DNA of 64,000 bases from Bifidobacterium eulemuris (GTDB taxonomy: Bacteria; Actinomycetota; Actinomycetes; Actinomycetales; Bifidobacteriaceae), in NCBI RefSeq assembly GCF_014898155.1, contig NZ_CP062938.1:1178001-1242000 (forward strand). The letters run 5' to 3'. The notes beneath the pieces are model-generated. The model saw nothing but the letters and a program-made list of their open reading frames with translations, made no database searches and was not told the DNA's origin. Below are positions 8,934 through 16,573 of this stretch, piece by piece (positions within the stretch are counted from its first letter, which is position 1; each line of letters begins with the position of its first letter). Made by a program: the position numbers and the translations under genes.

Positions 8934-10757
8934 TTAGGATGCGAATTCGACAGCGAACGCCGACCACGGCATCAGCGTTCCGGATTGGATTTGGCGGATG
9001 ATGGCTTCGGCATTCGTGCCAGTCAGCACGATATCTTCAGCTGAGACTTTGTCTAAAGCGGCAGCGGTCTGGCTCGGGATGCACGACATCCGAGATGACA
9101 CGTTTATCACCACGAGCAGTGTGGTGGCGTCCAACGTTCGGGTAAAGGAGTAGACATACGCATCCTCTTCATCAAGAAGGTGGAAGGAACCCGCCGCCAC
9201 CACCGAATCGTTATGTCTCATGGCGATAAGCTTCTTGTAGAAGCCGTACACGGAATCCGGATCGTCGAATTCGGCGGCCGCATTGATTTCGGCATGGTTT
9301 GGATTCACACTGATCCACGGCTCCACCGCCGCATCGGGCATGGTGAATCCCGCGTATTCGGATGCGTCCCACTGCATGGGAGTGCGGGAGTTATCCCGGC
9401 TGGCCTTGGCGAGGGCACACATCATCGAAGCAGCATCTTGGATTTTCGCTTTATTCACACGCTGGTCGAACGCGTTCAAAGATTCCAAATCCCGATATTG
9501 GTCGAGTGATGCGAAATGCGCATTCGTCATCCCCAACTCTTCACCTTGATAGATATACGGGGTGCCACGATGTAAATGCAGCAACATGGCCAACGCCTTG
9601 GCTGAAGCGACACGCATTTCCTCGTTGGAGTCGTCACCCCATCGGGAGACCGAGCGAGGCTGGTCATGATTGTTAAAAAACAGACTGGACCAGCCGCGCT
9701 GTGCCACGGATTTCTGCTGTTGGACCATTGACCGCTTGAGTTTATGCAACTCAAGTTCCGTCATATCCCATTTACCCGCTGGCTGATCGATACCGATATG
9801 ATCGAACAGAAACAGCATGTCCAACTCGCCGTTGTCCGGATCGGTGATGTGCTCGTTGCGTTCAGGAGTCACTCCTTGCGCCTCGCCCACAGTCAGGAAG
9901 CCCTCGCGCCCCTCGAACACCTCGCGGCGCATCTCAGCCAGGAACTCATCCAGACGCGGACCATCCATACTGAACGGCCAAGGACTGGAATAGCCCTCCT
10001 CGCCCACCGGCAGATCGTCAGACAGGGAGCCTGCAACGCCCGGCAGTTCACCGTTCGCGTCCACATGCTTGGAGATCAAGGTGATCACATCCATGCGGAA
10101 GCCGTCGACGCCGCGATCCATCCACCAGTTCATCATGTCGTACACGGCGCGGCGCACGGCCGGATTCTCCCAATTGAGATCGGGCTGCTTCTTCGAAAAA
10201 GTATGCAGATAGTATTCGCCGCGCTCGGGGCTATACTCCCACGCCGAACCGCCAAACGTGCCTCCCCACTCGTTCGGCTCCGCCCCCGGCGTGCCGGGCT
10301 CGTGGCCGGGCTTGGCCGGACGCCACCAATACCAGTCGGCATGCGGATCGTTCTTGTCTTTGGACGCCTCGAACCATGCGTGCTCGTCGGAGGTGTGGTT
10401 CACCACCAGATCCATCACGATCTTGAGCCCCCGCTTGTGCGCCTCGGCAAGCAGCTCGTCCATATCCTCGAGCGTGCCGAACAGCGGGTCGATGTCCTGA
10501 TAGTCGGAGATGTCATAGCCGTTGTCATCCTGCGGGGACTTGTACACCGGGGAAAGCCACAGCACATCCACACCCAGATCGGCCAGATAGTCCAGACGGG
10601 AGGTGATGCCCTTCAGATCGCCGAAGCCGTCGCCGTTCGTGTCCTGGAACGAACGCGGATAGATCTGATACACCACCGCGTTCGACCACCACGGATTCGG
10701 CGTCGCGCCATTGGTATGAATGTCGTCGGGAATAAGCATACGTTGTTGAGAGGTCAT
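8934..10757 (-). CDS. GH13 alpha-glucosidase (oligo-1,6-glucosidase type)
   Basis: A 607-aa cytosolic GH13 enzyme. Catalytic residues are visible: nucleophile Asp in GFRMDVITLISK, acid/base Glu in FLTVGEAQGV, and the third Asp in FNNHDQPRSVSRWG. The VGEAQGV form and the overall layout fit the oligo-1,6-glucosidase/alpha-glucosidase subfamily that cleaves isomaltose, panose or sucrose-type substrates. I start at ATG 10757, which has CCAAGGAATT upstream; an in-frame ATG at 10784 has no ribosome site. It is the second gene of the operon, between the binding lipoprotein and the permeases, so the imported oligosaccharide is probably its substrate. Confidence 0.92.
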   Translation of the reverse strand: MTSQQRMLIPDDIHTNGATPNPWWSNAVVYQIYPRSFQDTNGDGFGDLKGITSRLDYLADLGVDVLWLSPVYKSPQDDNGYDISDYQDIDPLFGTLEDMDELLAEAHKRGLKIVMDLVVNHTSDEHAWFEASKDKNDPHADWYWWRPAKPGHEPGTPGAEPNEWGGTFGGSAWEYSPERGEYYLHTFSKKQPDLNWENPAVRRAVYDMMNWWMDRGVDGFRMDVITLISKHVDANGELPGVAGSLSDDLPVGEEGYSSPWPFSMDGPRLDEFLAEMRREVFEGREGFLTVGEAQGVTPERNEHITDPDNGELDMLFLFDHIGIDQPAGKWDMTELELHKLKRSMVQQQKSVAQRGWSSLFFNNHDQPRSVSRWGDDSNEEMRVASAKALAMLLHLHRGTPYIYQGEELGMTNAHFASLDQYRDLESLNAFDQRVNKAKIQDAASMMCALAKASRDNSRTPMQWDASEYAGFTMPDAAVEPWISVNPNHAEINAAAEFDDPDSVYGFYKKLIAMRHNDSVVAAGSFHLLDEEDAYVYSFTRTLDATTLLVVINVSSRMSCIPSQTAAALDKVSAEDIVLTGTNAEAIIRQIQSGTLMPWSAFAVEFAS

Positions 10758-10842
10758 AATAATTCCTTGGAATACAGCGCTCATGACGGATGCGCGAAAC
10801 CGGTTCCTCCCCGCGCATCCGCCATAAGCGACGACCGTTGAT

Positions 10843-12480
10843 TCACTCGTTATTAAGACTGTTTAAATCGACGCCGGTGCCGGCCATCGTCTTCTTGAAG
10901 GAGTCGTACACCTGCTGGTACACCTCGATATTCTCGTCGAGGTTATTCTTCTGCAGGCTCGCAACGTATTCGTCCCATTCGTCATCCACGCCGCCTTTGG
11001 TGACCCATTGCGCGAACTTGCTCATCGCGCCTTGCGTGATGCCCGTGTTGTTCGCGCTGACGGTACGGGACTGATCCATGGTCATCGGCATATTGGCATA
11101 GAACACATCGTTATTGAAGTCGACATTCTCAAAATCGCCATCATATGTCGCATCGGCGGCACGGTACTCCGTAAGCTGCTCCGGCAATTCAAGCTTCATA
11201 TCACCACCAATCCATCCAGGGGCACCATCCGCCAAAGAATTGGTGAACTGCCAATCTGAGGCATTCTTAGTGGAATCGGCCGGATCCAGCACCGTATAGT
11301 CAGCCGCCCCGTTCTTCTTCACGCAGGTATCGAAGGATCCGTAACGTGCCTGAATGGAAATATCCGGACTATAGAACGCATCGACGACCTTCAACGCGGC
11401 TTCTTTGTTGGACACTTTGGCGGATACCACCGCGCGATCCGCCTGATACGCCAGATCATCGCCATTGTAGGACCATACTGGAGTCTCGCTCTGTCCATCT
11501 TCGGCCTTCAATGAGGGAATCGTAATGTACTGGTCGGCAAGCTCCGTGCCGAAGATATCCGATGGGGTCCACATCCAGGTCACCCCTACTTTAGCCGTAC
11601 CTTCCTCGCCCTTGGCTGTGGAAGTGTATTTTGACCAATCATGGGTGAACGCCTCAGAGGAGATGACACCGTCCTCCCACAAACGGTTCAGATATACAAT
11701 AAGGTCCTTATACCGGTCATCGGTCAGGTAATTTTTGACGATGCCATCCTCGACGTACATTCCAAGAGGACCGTTACCTACGACAATGCCCATGCTGGCC
11801 AACAGCACGTTGGGCTGGAACAGACCGAATCCGCCAGTGCCCGGAGAATTGAAGTCCAGCGGAATCTCGTCCGCCTGCCCATTGCCATTGGGATCCTGCG
11901 TCTTGAACGCTACAAGCACCTCCTCCAGCTCGTCCCATGTGGTAGGCACCTGCAGTCCCAGCGTATCAAGCCACTGCTTGTTGATGAACATATGATTGCT
12001 GGTACGCGCGGTGATGCTGCGCCCCACTGCCGGAGTGCCGAGGATCTTCCCATCAGCCGTGGTGGACACGGCTTGCGCGTAGGGCTCAGCCTCAAACAAT
12101 TTCTTAAGATTGGGCATATTGTCCAACTCATCGGTCAGGTCCAGGAATAGGCTGCCGTACTCGGCCATGTCACCGGCACCAAAGCCGCTAATAGTCACAT
12201 CGGCGACTTCTTCCGCCGCCAGAGCAGCTTTTTTCTGCTGGTCCCATGATGAACTGACGGTTTCCTGCCAAGTGATATGGCAATCGCACGCCGCTTCCAG
12301 ATCCTGCGTCCACTCCATATCCGCCATCTTCTTGGCACGGGCGTCCTTGACCACCTGCACAACAACGATTGGCTTGCCATCAGAAGCGGTGTTCTGATTA
12401 CCGGCACCGCATCCAGACAAAAGCATCGCCGTAGCACAGATAATGGCACTGACCGTGACTATCGATCGCTTCTCGCTCAT
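10843..12480 (-). CDS. Sugar ABC transporter substrate-binding lipoprotein
   Basis: A 545-aa solute-binding lipoprotein of the large LplA-like group. After a basic N-terminus and hydrophobic core comes the lipobox LSGCG, so it should be acylated on Cys and anchored outside the membrane. The start is ATG 12480, with AAAGGAG 9 nt upstream; in-frame starts further up would lengthen the signal peptide without a ribosome site. It is the first gene of the cassette and delivers substrate to the permeases at 7003-8923. It is divergent from the LacI regulator at 12651, and the shared promoter region carries two operator-like repeats. The protein at 60885-62480 is its paralogue (shared start such as DWE-type CDCxIxW region). 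Confidence 0.93.
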   Translation of the reverse strand: MSEKRSIVTVSAIICATAMLLSGCGAGNQNTASDGKPIVVVQVVKDARAKKMADMEWTQDLEAACDCHITWQETVSSSWDQQKKAALAAEEVADVTISGFGAGDMAEYGSLFLDLTDELDNMPNLKKLFEAEPYAQAVSTTADGKILGTPAVGRSITARTSNHMFINKQWLDTLGLQVPTTWDELEEVLVAFKTQDPNGNGQADEIPLDFNSPGTGGFGLFQPNVLLASMGIVVGNGPLGMYVEDGIVKNYLTDDRYKDLIVYLNRLWEDGVISSEAFTHDWSKYTSTAKGEEGTAKVGVTWMWTPSDIFGTELADQYITIPSLKAEDGQSETPVWSYNGDDLAYQADRAVVSAKVSNKEAALKVVDAFYSPDISIQARYGSFDTCVKKNGAADYTVLDPADSTKNASDWQFTNSLADGAPGWIGGDMKLELPEQLTEYRAADATYDGDFENVDFNNDVFYANMPMTMDQSRTVSANNTGITQGAMSKFAQWVTKGGVDDEWDEYVASLQKNNLDENIEVYQQVYDSFKKTMAGTGVDLNSLNNE

Positions 12481-12542
12481 CGCTTCCATCTCCTTTGATT
12501 CCGTCATTCTCCGTCGATGAGATGTTCCACATCGACATCCAT

Positions 12543-12571
12543 AGCGTAACATTGATGAATTATTTACGCAA
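12543..12571 (-). promoter_or_regulatory. Candidate promoter of the alpha-glucoside cassette
   Basis: On the minus strand TTGCGT (12566-12571) and TACGCT (12543-12548) are spaced by 17 bp, fitting -35 and -10 boxes. The -35 box is one arm of the palindrome at 12566-12580, so a repressor bound there would block the polymerase. Confidence 0.5.
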
Positions 12572-12604
12572 ATCTTGCGTTTCCCTTTCTATCAAAATTT
12601 GCAT
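12566..12604. promoter_or_regulatory. Paired LacI-type operator candidates
   Basis: ACGCAA-ATC-TTGCGT at 12566-12580 is a perfect inverted repeat. A related but imperfect copy, TATCAAAATTTGCAT, follows at 12590-12604, centred 24 bp away. Both lie between the divergent lipoprotein and LacI genes, so they are the likely targets of that LacI protein. A third, A+T-rich inverted repeat (ATAATT-GTTGA-AATTAT) is at 12603-12619 and may be chance. Confidence 0.55.
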
Positions 12605-12650
12605 AATTGTTGAAATTATCAGATACTTACAAACGTAATAGGAGGAAACC

Positions 12651-13661
12651 ATGCCCGCCACCCTCGCAGATATCGCACAAAAAGCCGGAGTCAGCCAAGC
12701 GACAGTCTCTCGCGTAATGAACGGAAAACCCGGAGTTTCAAACGAAACAAGGGAGGCTATCCTGAAACTGGCAGAATTGCTTGGAGTGCCGACCAACACC
12801 GCCCGGCACGACAGCACTCAACTCATCGCCCTCATAACCCCGGATTTATCAAATCCGATTTTTCCGCAGTTCGTCAACACACTCAGCACCCTGCTGACGC
12901 AGCAACGGGCATTACCGATTCTCTGCACTTACGCTTTTTCCGGCACGTCCGAAGCCTCACTCATCAATATGTTGCAAACGCAGCCCATCCAAGGGGCGAT
13001 TCTGCTTGCCGGAAATTTTGACACCAACTCCAGCGACCACAGCATCTACCAGTCTTTGGTAGACCGAGGAATCCCCCTAGTCTTCCTCAACGAATCAGCC
13101 CATGACATCAACGGCTTCTACGTGGAGACCGACCATACCTCAGCGATGACCATGGCGTTAAAGCACCTGATCAATCTAGGTCATACCAACATAGGCGTGC
13201 TTCTCGGCGATCATAATCACTACCCCACCATCGCCATGTACCAAGCGTCTGAGCGTTTTTTCCTCCAACATGAAATCCCCCACAGCGAAGACCTCACCGC
13301 ATGGACCACCTACGGTGTGGAATCAGGCAAGGAAAAAGCCCGTCAGCTCATCGACCAAGGAGCCACAGCCATTGCGTGCGCCAGCGATCAACTGGCGCTG
13401 GGAGCCATACAAGCGGCAAAGGACATGGGGTTGCAGGTGCCCAAAGATATTTCAGTAACGGGATTCGACGATTCGTTACTCGCCGCACAGACCTCCCCCG
13501 CGCTCACCACCGTTCGTCAACCCGTATCCGCCATATGCCAGTCTATGGTCCGAAGCCTGTTCGCGATGATGCAGGACAAAATGCTTTCCGCCCGGCACGA
13601 GACCATTTCACACCAACCAGAACTCATTGTCCGCGACTCAACCGCAATTTGCAAAAAATAG
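12651..13661 (+). CDS. LacI-family transcriptional regulator of the alpha-glucoside cassette
   Basis: A 336-aa LacI repressor. The N-terminal helix-turn-helix reads TLADIAQKAGVSQATVSRVM, followed by the hinge helix region and a periplasmic-binding-like effector domain ending with the typical SVTGFDDSLLAAQTSPALTT segment. The ATG at 12651 has AGGAGG 5 nt upstream. It is divergent from the sugar-binding lipoprotein and most likely represses it, released by an alpha-glucoside; the inverted repeats at 12566-12604 are the best operator candidates. It is followed by a terminator at 13816-13852. Confidence 0.93.
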   Translation: MPATLADIAQKAGVSQATVSRVMNGKPGVSNETREAILKLAELLGVPTNTARHDSTQLIALITPDLSNPIFPQFVNTLSTLLTQQRALPILCTYAFSGTSEASLINMLQTQPIQGAILLAGNFDTNSSDHSIYQSLVDRGIPLVFLNESAHDINGFYVETDHTSAMTMALKHLINLGHTNIGVLLGDHNHYPTIAMYQASERFFLQHEIPHSEDLTAWTTYGVESGKEKARQLIDQGATAIACASDQLALGAIQAAKDMGLQVPKDISVTGFDDSLLAAQTSPALTTVRQPVSAICQSMVRSLFAMMQDKMLSARHETISHQPELIVRDSTAICKK

Positions 13662-13815
13662 GAAGATTTGCACTTATCTTACATAACCAACAGACCCGTA
13701 CCATGTCCGCCGGCGTCCAATATATTTGATGCACCGTCGGACTCATCACCACGCCTGCGCCAATCATCGTCGCAGCCCCATCTCCAATCGGATGAAACAA
13801 TGATGGACTGCAACG

Positions 13816-13852
13816 AAAAAGGCTTGGCTCCATATCAGAGCCAAGCCTTTTT
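13816..13852. terminator. Bidirectional rho-independent terminator
   Basis: The arms AAAAAGGCTTGGCTC and GAGCCAAGCCTTTTT surround a 7-nt loop. With A and T runs on both sides it could end transcripts from the lacI gene on the plus strand and from the VOC gene on the minus strand. Confidence 0.85.
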
Positions 13853-13881
13853 AGCCCTCAAATCGAACGCTACGATCCCTC

Positions 13882-13925
13882 GTCATCCCGAGCGGAGCAG
13901 AGCGGAGCGCAGTCGAGGGATCTCC
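13882..13925. repeat. Dispersed intergenic repeat, copy 1
   Basis: GTCATCCCGAGCGGA ... TCGAGGGATCTC is a member of the short GTCATCCCGAGCGGAG-type intergenic element also seen at 19222-19287 and 28814-28857. This copy carries an internal duplication of the GAGCGGAGC segment. It sits directly at the 3' end of the VOC gene. Confidence 0.7.
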
Positions 13926-13929
13926 TGCC

Positions 13930-14328
13930 TCACACGATCTGACAGAATTCGATGGTCTCGCCGTTGGGGCCGTAGACGTTGAAATAGCGGATGCCGTTAT
14001 CCCAGAACGTGGGGATGGACTGGATCTCGGTGTCTTTGAAGTCCAATCCCAGCGCCTTCGCGTTCTCGAACGCGGCTTCGATATCCGGCGTATCGAAGGC
14101 CCAGTGGTTGATCGCGCCCGTGGTCATCGGCGCGGGATCGCCCTCCCAGGTTTCGATGGTCAGATGCCCGTAGCGCAGGAAGGCGCAGCGGTTCTCGCCG
14201 TTCTTGAACAGGCCGGCCAGTTCGAAGCCGAGCTTGGTGGTGTAGAACTCAATGGTCTCGTCCAGATCCTTGGCCGGCATGCCGGAATGCTGCAGGTCAG
14301 TGGTGAACGCGGTCATAGGTGTGGTCAT
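13930..14328 (-). CDS. VOC (glyoxalase/bleomycin-resistance fold) protein
   Basis: A 132-aa single-domain VOC protein with the usual two beta-alpha-beta-beta-beta modules. It starts with HSGMPAKDLDETIEFYTTKLGF, then has HLTIETWEG in the middle and ends with VYGPNGETIEFCQ, where His and Glu residues would bind a metal. Reaction and substrate are unknown; the family includes glyoxalase I, dioxygenases and epimerases. Two adjacent ATG codons (14331 and 14328) follow AGGAGG; the second has the better spacing. It stands alone, with the bidirectional terminator 80 bp downstream. Confidence 0.8.
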   Translation of the reverse strand: MTTPMTAFTTDLQHSGMPAKDLDETIEFYTTKLGFELAGLFKNGENRCAFLRYGHLTIETWEGDPAPMTTGAINHWAFDTPDIEAAFENAKALGLDFKDTEIQSIPTFWDNGIRYFNVYGPNGETIEFCQIV

Positions 14329-14460
14329 CATGGTCCTCCTTTGGATTGGGGTTTGTTTTCTAGGGTAAGTCCGCGGGCCAAACGTTTCATCAACGCAACG
14401 CCGCGCATATCGCCGTCGGCCGGACCCGCCGCCCGGACCCGGCCCGCGCGCGTCGCCGCA

Positions 14461-15312
14461 TTATGCGGCCACGGCACCCACGTCGAGCGCCTGGTGCTTG
14501 AACGAAGGGAACACGTGCGTGTCGGCCCAGCCGGTGATACCGCCCTGGAACAGGAAGGCGAATACGGTGCCCAGACCGAAGAAGTTCACCGTCAAACCGC
14601 CGTTGGCCACCGACAGCAGCGCGATCGAGACGACGGCCACCAGCGCCGGCGGCACATACGACAGCCACATGGCCACCGCGGCGTTCCCCTTGCAGTATTT
14701 GAACCGCAGGATCTGCATCAGGTCGTCCGCCGGATGCAACGCGATGTTCGCGCGCTGGTAGATCGAGATGGCGATGGCGATGCAGGCGACGCCGACGAAG
14801 TTCACCAGCACGTACGCCACGTGCATGACGATACTGGAGCCCGCATAGGGCAGACCGTCCCAGCCGGGCGTGTAGCGGCCGAGGAAGAAGTCGGTGAACA
14901 CGCCCACCAGCAGCGAGAACGGCACGAGGAAGATCACATTGCCGAGGATGCGCGCCCAGTTCACACGTCCAACCAGCAGCTGGTTGACGACGATCACCGC
15001 CAGACCGACCAAAAAGAACGACCAGAACTGCAGGTTGAAGACGCCGCCGACGTTCAGCCACGCAGGCAGCACATCGGCGAAATTGTATTCGGCCGCGGTC
15101 CAGAACGCCGCGCCGAGATAGGAGGCCTGCGCGCCTTCGCCGGCGACGCGGTTGCTCGAGACGGCGGTAAGCACGTTGCCCAACGCGTTGAGCGGCAGGG
15201 ACAGCGCGAACAGGGCGATGGTGGTGCCGCGGGACGCCGTGCGACCGGCCCTCGCAGACGAGGAGACGGACGACGGAGAGGATGAAGACGTTGCGAAATC
15301 CATGGTGGTCAT
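14461..15312 (-). CDS. YczE/YitT-like integral membrane protein
   Basis: A 283-aa membrane protein with five to six hydrophobic helices. The segment IAISIYQRANIALHPADDLMQIL resembles the conserved glycine/proline-poor loop of the YczE (COG2364) family in position, and the C-terminus VFPSFKHQALD is cytosolic-looking. The first 30 residues are Ser/Thr/Ala-rich and probably disordered. Function of the family is not established; it may transport a small solute. It lies 92 bp upstream, on the same strand, of nothing obviously related; the alcohol dehydrogenase gene ends at 15405 just ahead of it and may be cotranscribed. The start choice (ATG 15312 or 15303) is uncertain. Confidence 0.6.
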   Translation of the reverse strand: MTTMDFATSSSSPSSVSSSARAGRTASRGTTIALFALSLPLNALGNVLTAVSSNRVAGEGAQASYLGAAFWTAAEYNFADVLPAWLNVGGVFNLQFWSFFLVGLAVIVVNQLLVGRVNWARILGNVIFLVPFSLLVGVFTDFFLGRYTPGWDGLPYAGSSIVMHVAYVLVNFVGVACIAIAISIYQRANIALHPADDLMQILRFKYCKGNAAVAMWLSYVPPALVAVVSIALLSVANGGLTVNFFGLGTVFAFLFQGGITGWADTHVFPSFKHQALDVGAVAA

Positions 15313-15404
15313 CGTTGACTCATTTCCTTAAACGGGGTGGGCGGAGAGATGCGCGCCTGCCGGCGTTCTCGTCCCGGCAGGCGCGTGCGGACGGCGCGGG
15401 GGCC

Positions 15405-16409
15405 TTACTCGCCGAGCTTGACGACGGCCTTGGAGACGCCGGCGATCTTGCCGTCGAGGAAGTCCTGCACCTGCTCGAGTTCCAGCTCGTGGCTGATCAG
15501 GCCGCCGATGTTCATCTTGCCGGCCGACACCAGCGAGATCGCGTCGCGGAAGGTGAGCGGGTTGATGAAGGAGCCTTGGATGGTCAGCTGCTTCTTGTAG
15601 ATGTCGTAGGTGTTCATCTCGAAATGCGCCTCCTGCGGGCCGACGCCGAACATCAGCACCTGCGCGCCCTTCTTGGTGGCGGCCACGGCCTGCGCCTGGG
15701 TGGCGGGCAGACCGACGGCCTCGATCACCACGTCGTAGGAGTCGGCCGGGATGGCCTCGCGGGTGGTGTTGTAGATATTGGCGACGCCGAACTCCTCCTG
15801 GTTGCGCTTGAGCTTCTCGTCGAAGATGCCGGCGAGGTCGACCTGATGCACGCCATAGGCCTGCAGCAGCTGGGCGAAAATCTGCCCCATGAAGCCGTCG
15901 CCGATGACCAGCGCCTTCTGATAAGGATGCAGATCGAGCAGGTCGAGGCCGTGCACGCCGCAGGAGACGGGCTCGATGGCGGCGGCGTCGCGCAGGGAGA
16001 CGTTGTCGGGCAGCTTGTAGACCACGGTGGCCGGGGCGGTGAACTGTTCGGCGAGGCCGCCGTCGCGGGTCACGCCCACGGCGGAGAGATGGTCGCACAG
16101 TTCGGGGCGCTGCGTGAGGCAGAACTCGCACTGGCCGCAGTAGATGTTCGGGTCGACGGCCACGCGGTCGCCGACGACCACGTTGGTCACTTCCGCGCCG
16201 ACGGCGGCGACCACGCCGGAGTTCTCATGGCCGAGCACGATCGGCGGCACGGCGGCGGCGGAGCCGGGACGGCCGGCGTACAGGTCGTGGTCGGTGCCGC
16301 ACACGCCCGCATAAGCGGTGTTGATAAGCACCTCATTCGGCGCGATGGCCGGGGTCGGCAGTTCCTGGATTTCGAATTCCTTGACGCCGGTGAGCACGAG
16401 AGCCTTCAT
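15405..16409 (-). CDS. Zinc-dependent medium-chain alcohol dehydrogenase
   Basis: A 334-aa medium-chain dehydrogenase/reductase. The catalytic zinc site is seen in GVCGTDHDLYAG and LGHENSGVV, the structural zinc site in the cysteines of YCGQCEFCLTQRPELC, and the NAD(P) fold in ALVIGDGFMGQIFAQLLQ, where the normal GxGxxG reads GDGFMG. The group includes sorbitol/galactitol and threonine dehydrogenases; the substrate cannot be fixed. ATG 16409 has AAAGGA 8 nt upstream and the protein then begins MKALVLTG, as is typical. It is divergent from glgX, so both may share regulatory sequence in 16410-16573. Confidence 0.85.
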   Translation of the reverse strand: MKALVLTGVKEFEIQELPTPAIAPNEVLINTAYAGVCGTDHDLYAGRPGSAAAVPPIVLGHENSGVVAAVGAEVTNVVVGDRVAVDPNIYCGQCEFCLTQRPELCDHLSAVGVTRDGGLAEQFTAPATVVYKLPDNVSLRDAAAIEPVSCGVHGLDLLDLHPYQKALVIGDGFMGQIFAQLLQAYGVHQVDLAGIFDEKLKRNQEEFGVANIYNTTREAIPADSYDVVIEAVGLPATQAQAVAATKKGAQVLMFGVGPQEAHFEMNTYDIYKKQLTIQGSFINPLTFRDAISLVSAGKMNIGGLISHELELEQVQDFLDGKIAGVSKAVVKLGE

Positions 16410-16487
16410 AATGATTGTCCTTTCCACTGCGAAAGTGTGTGATCCACGATGATTTGTGTTTGCCGCCGCTCCGTCTGCGGTGCGGTG

Positions 16488-16567
16488 TTGACAATGAGCA
16501 TATCTTATTTAATTCTGTTTTGCAAATTCGTTTTCTAAAACTACTTTGCACGGCGTGTCGGTAGAAT
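16488..16567 (+). promoter_or_regulatory. glgX promoter region with a leaderless-type -10 box
   Basis: TAGAAT at 16562-16567 ends 6 nt before the glgX ATG, so transcription from it would begin at or next to the start codon; no Shine-Dalgarno sequence is present. Farther up there is TTGACA at 16488-16493 with an AATTCT 17 bp on, which could be a second promoter. The stretch also holds the palindromes TTTGCAAA (16519-16526) and GTTTT-CT-AAAAC (16530-16541), possible operators. Confidence 0.5.
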
Positions 16568-16573
16568 ACAGCT

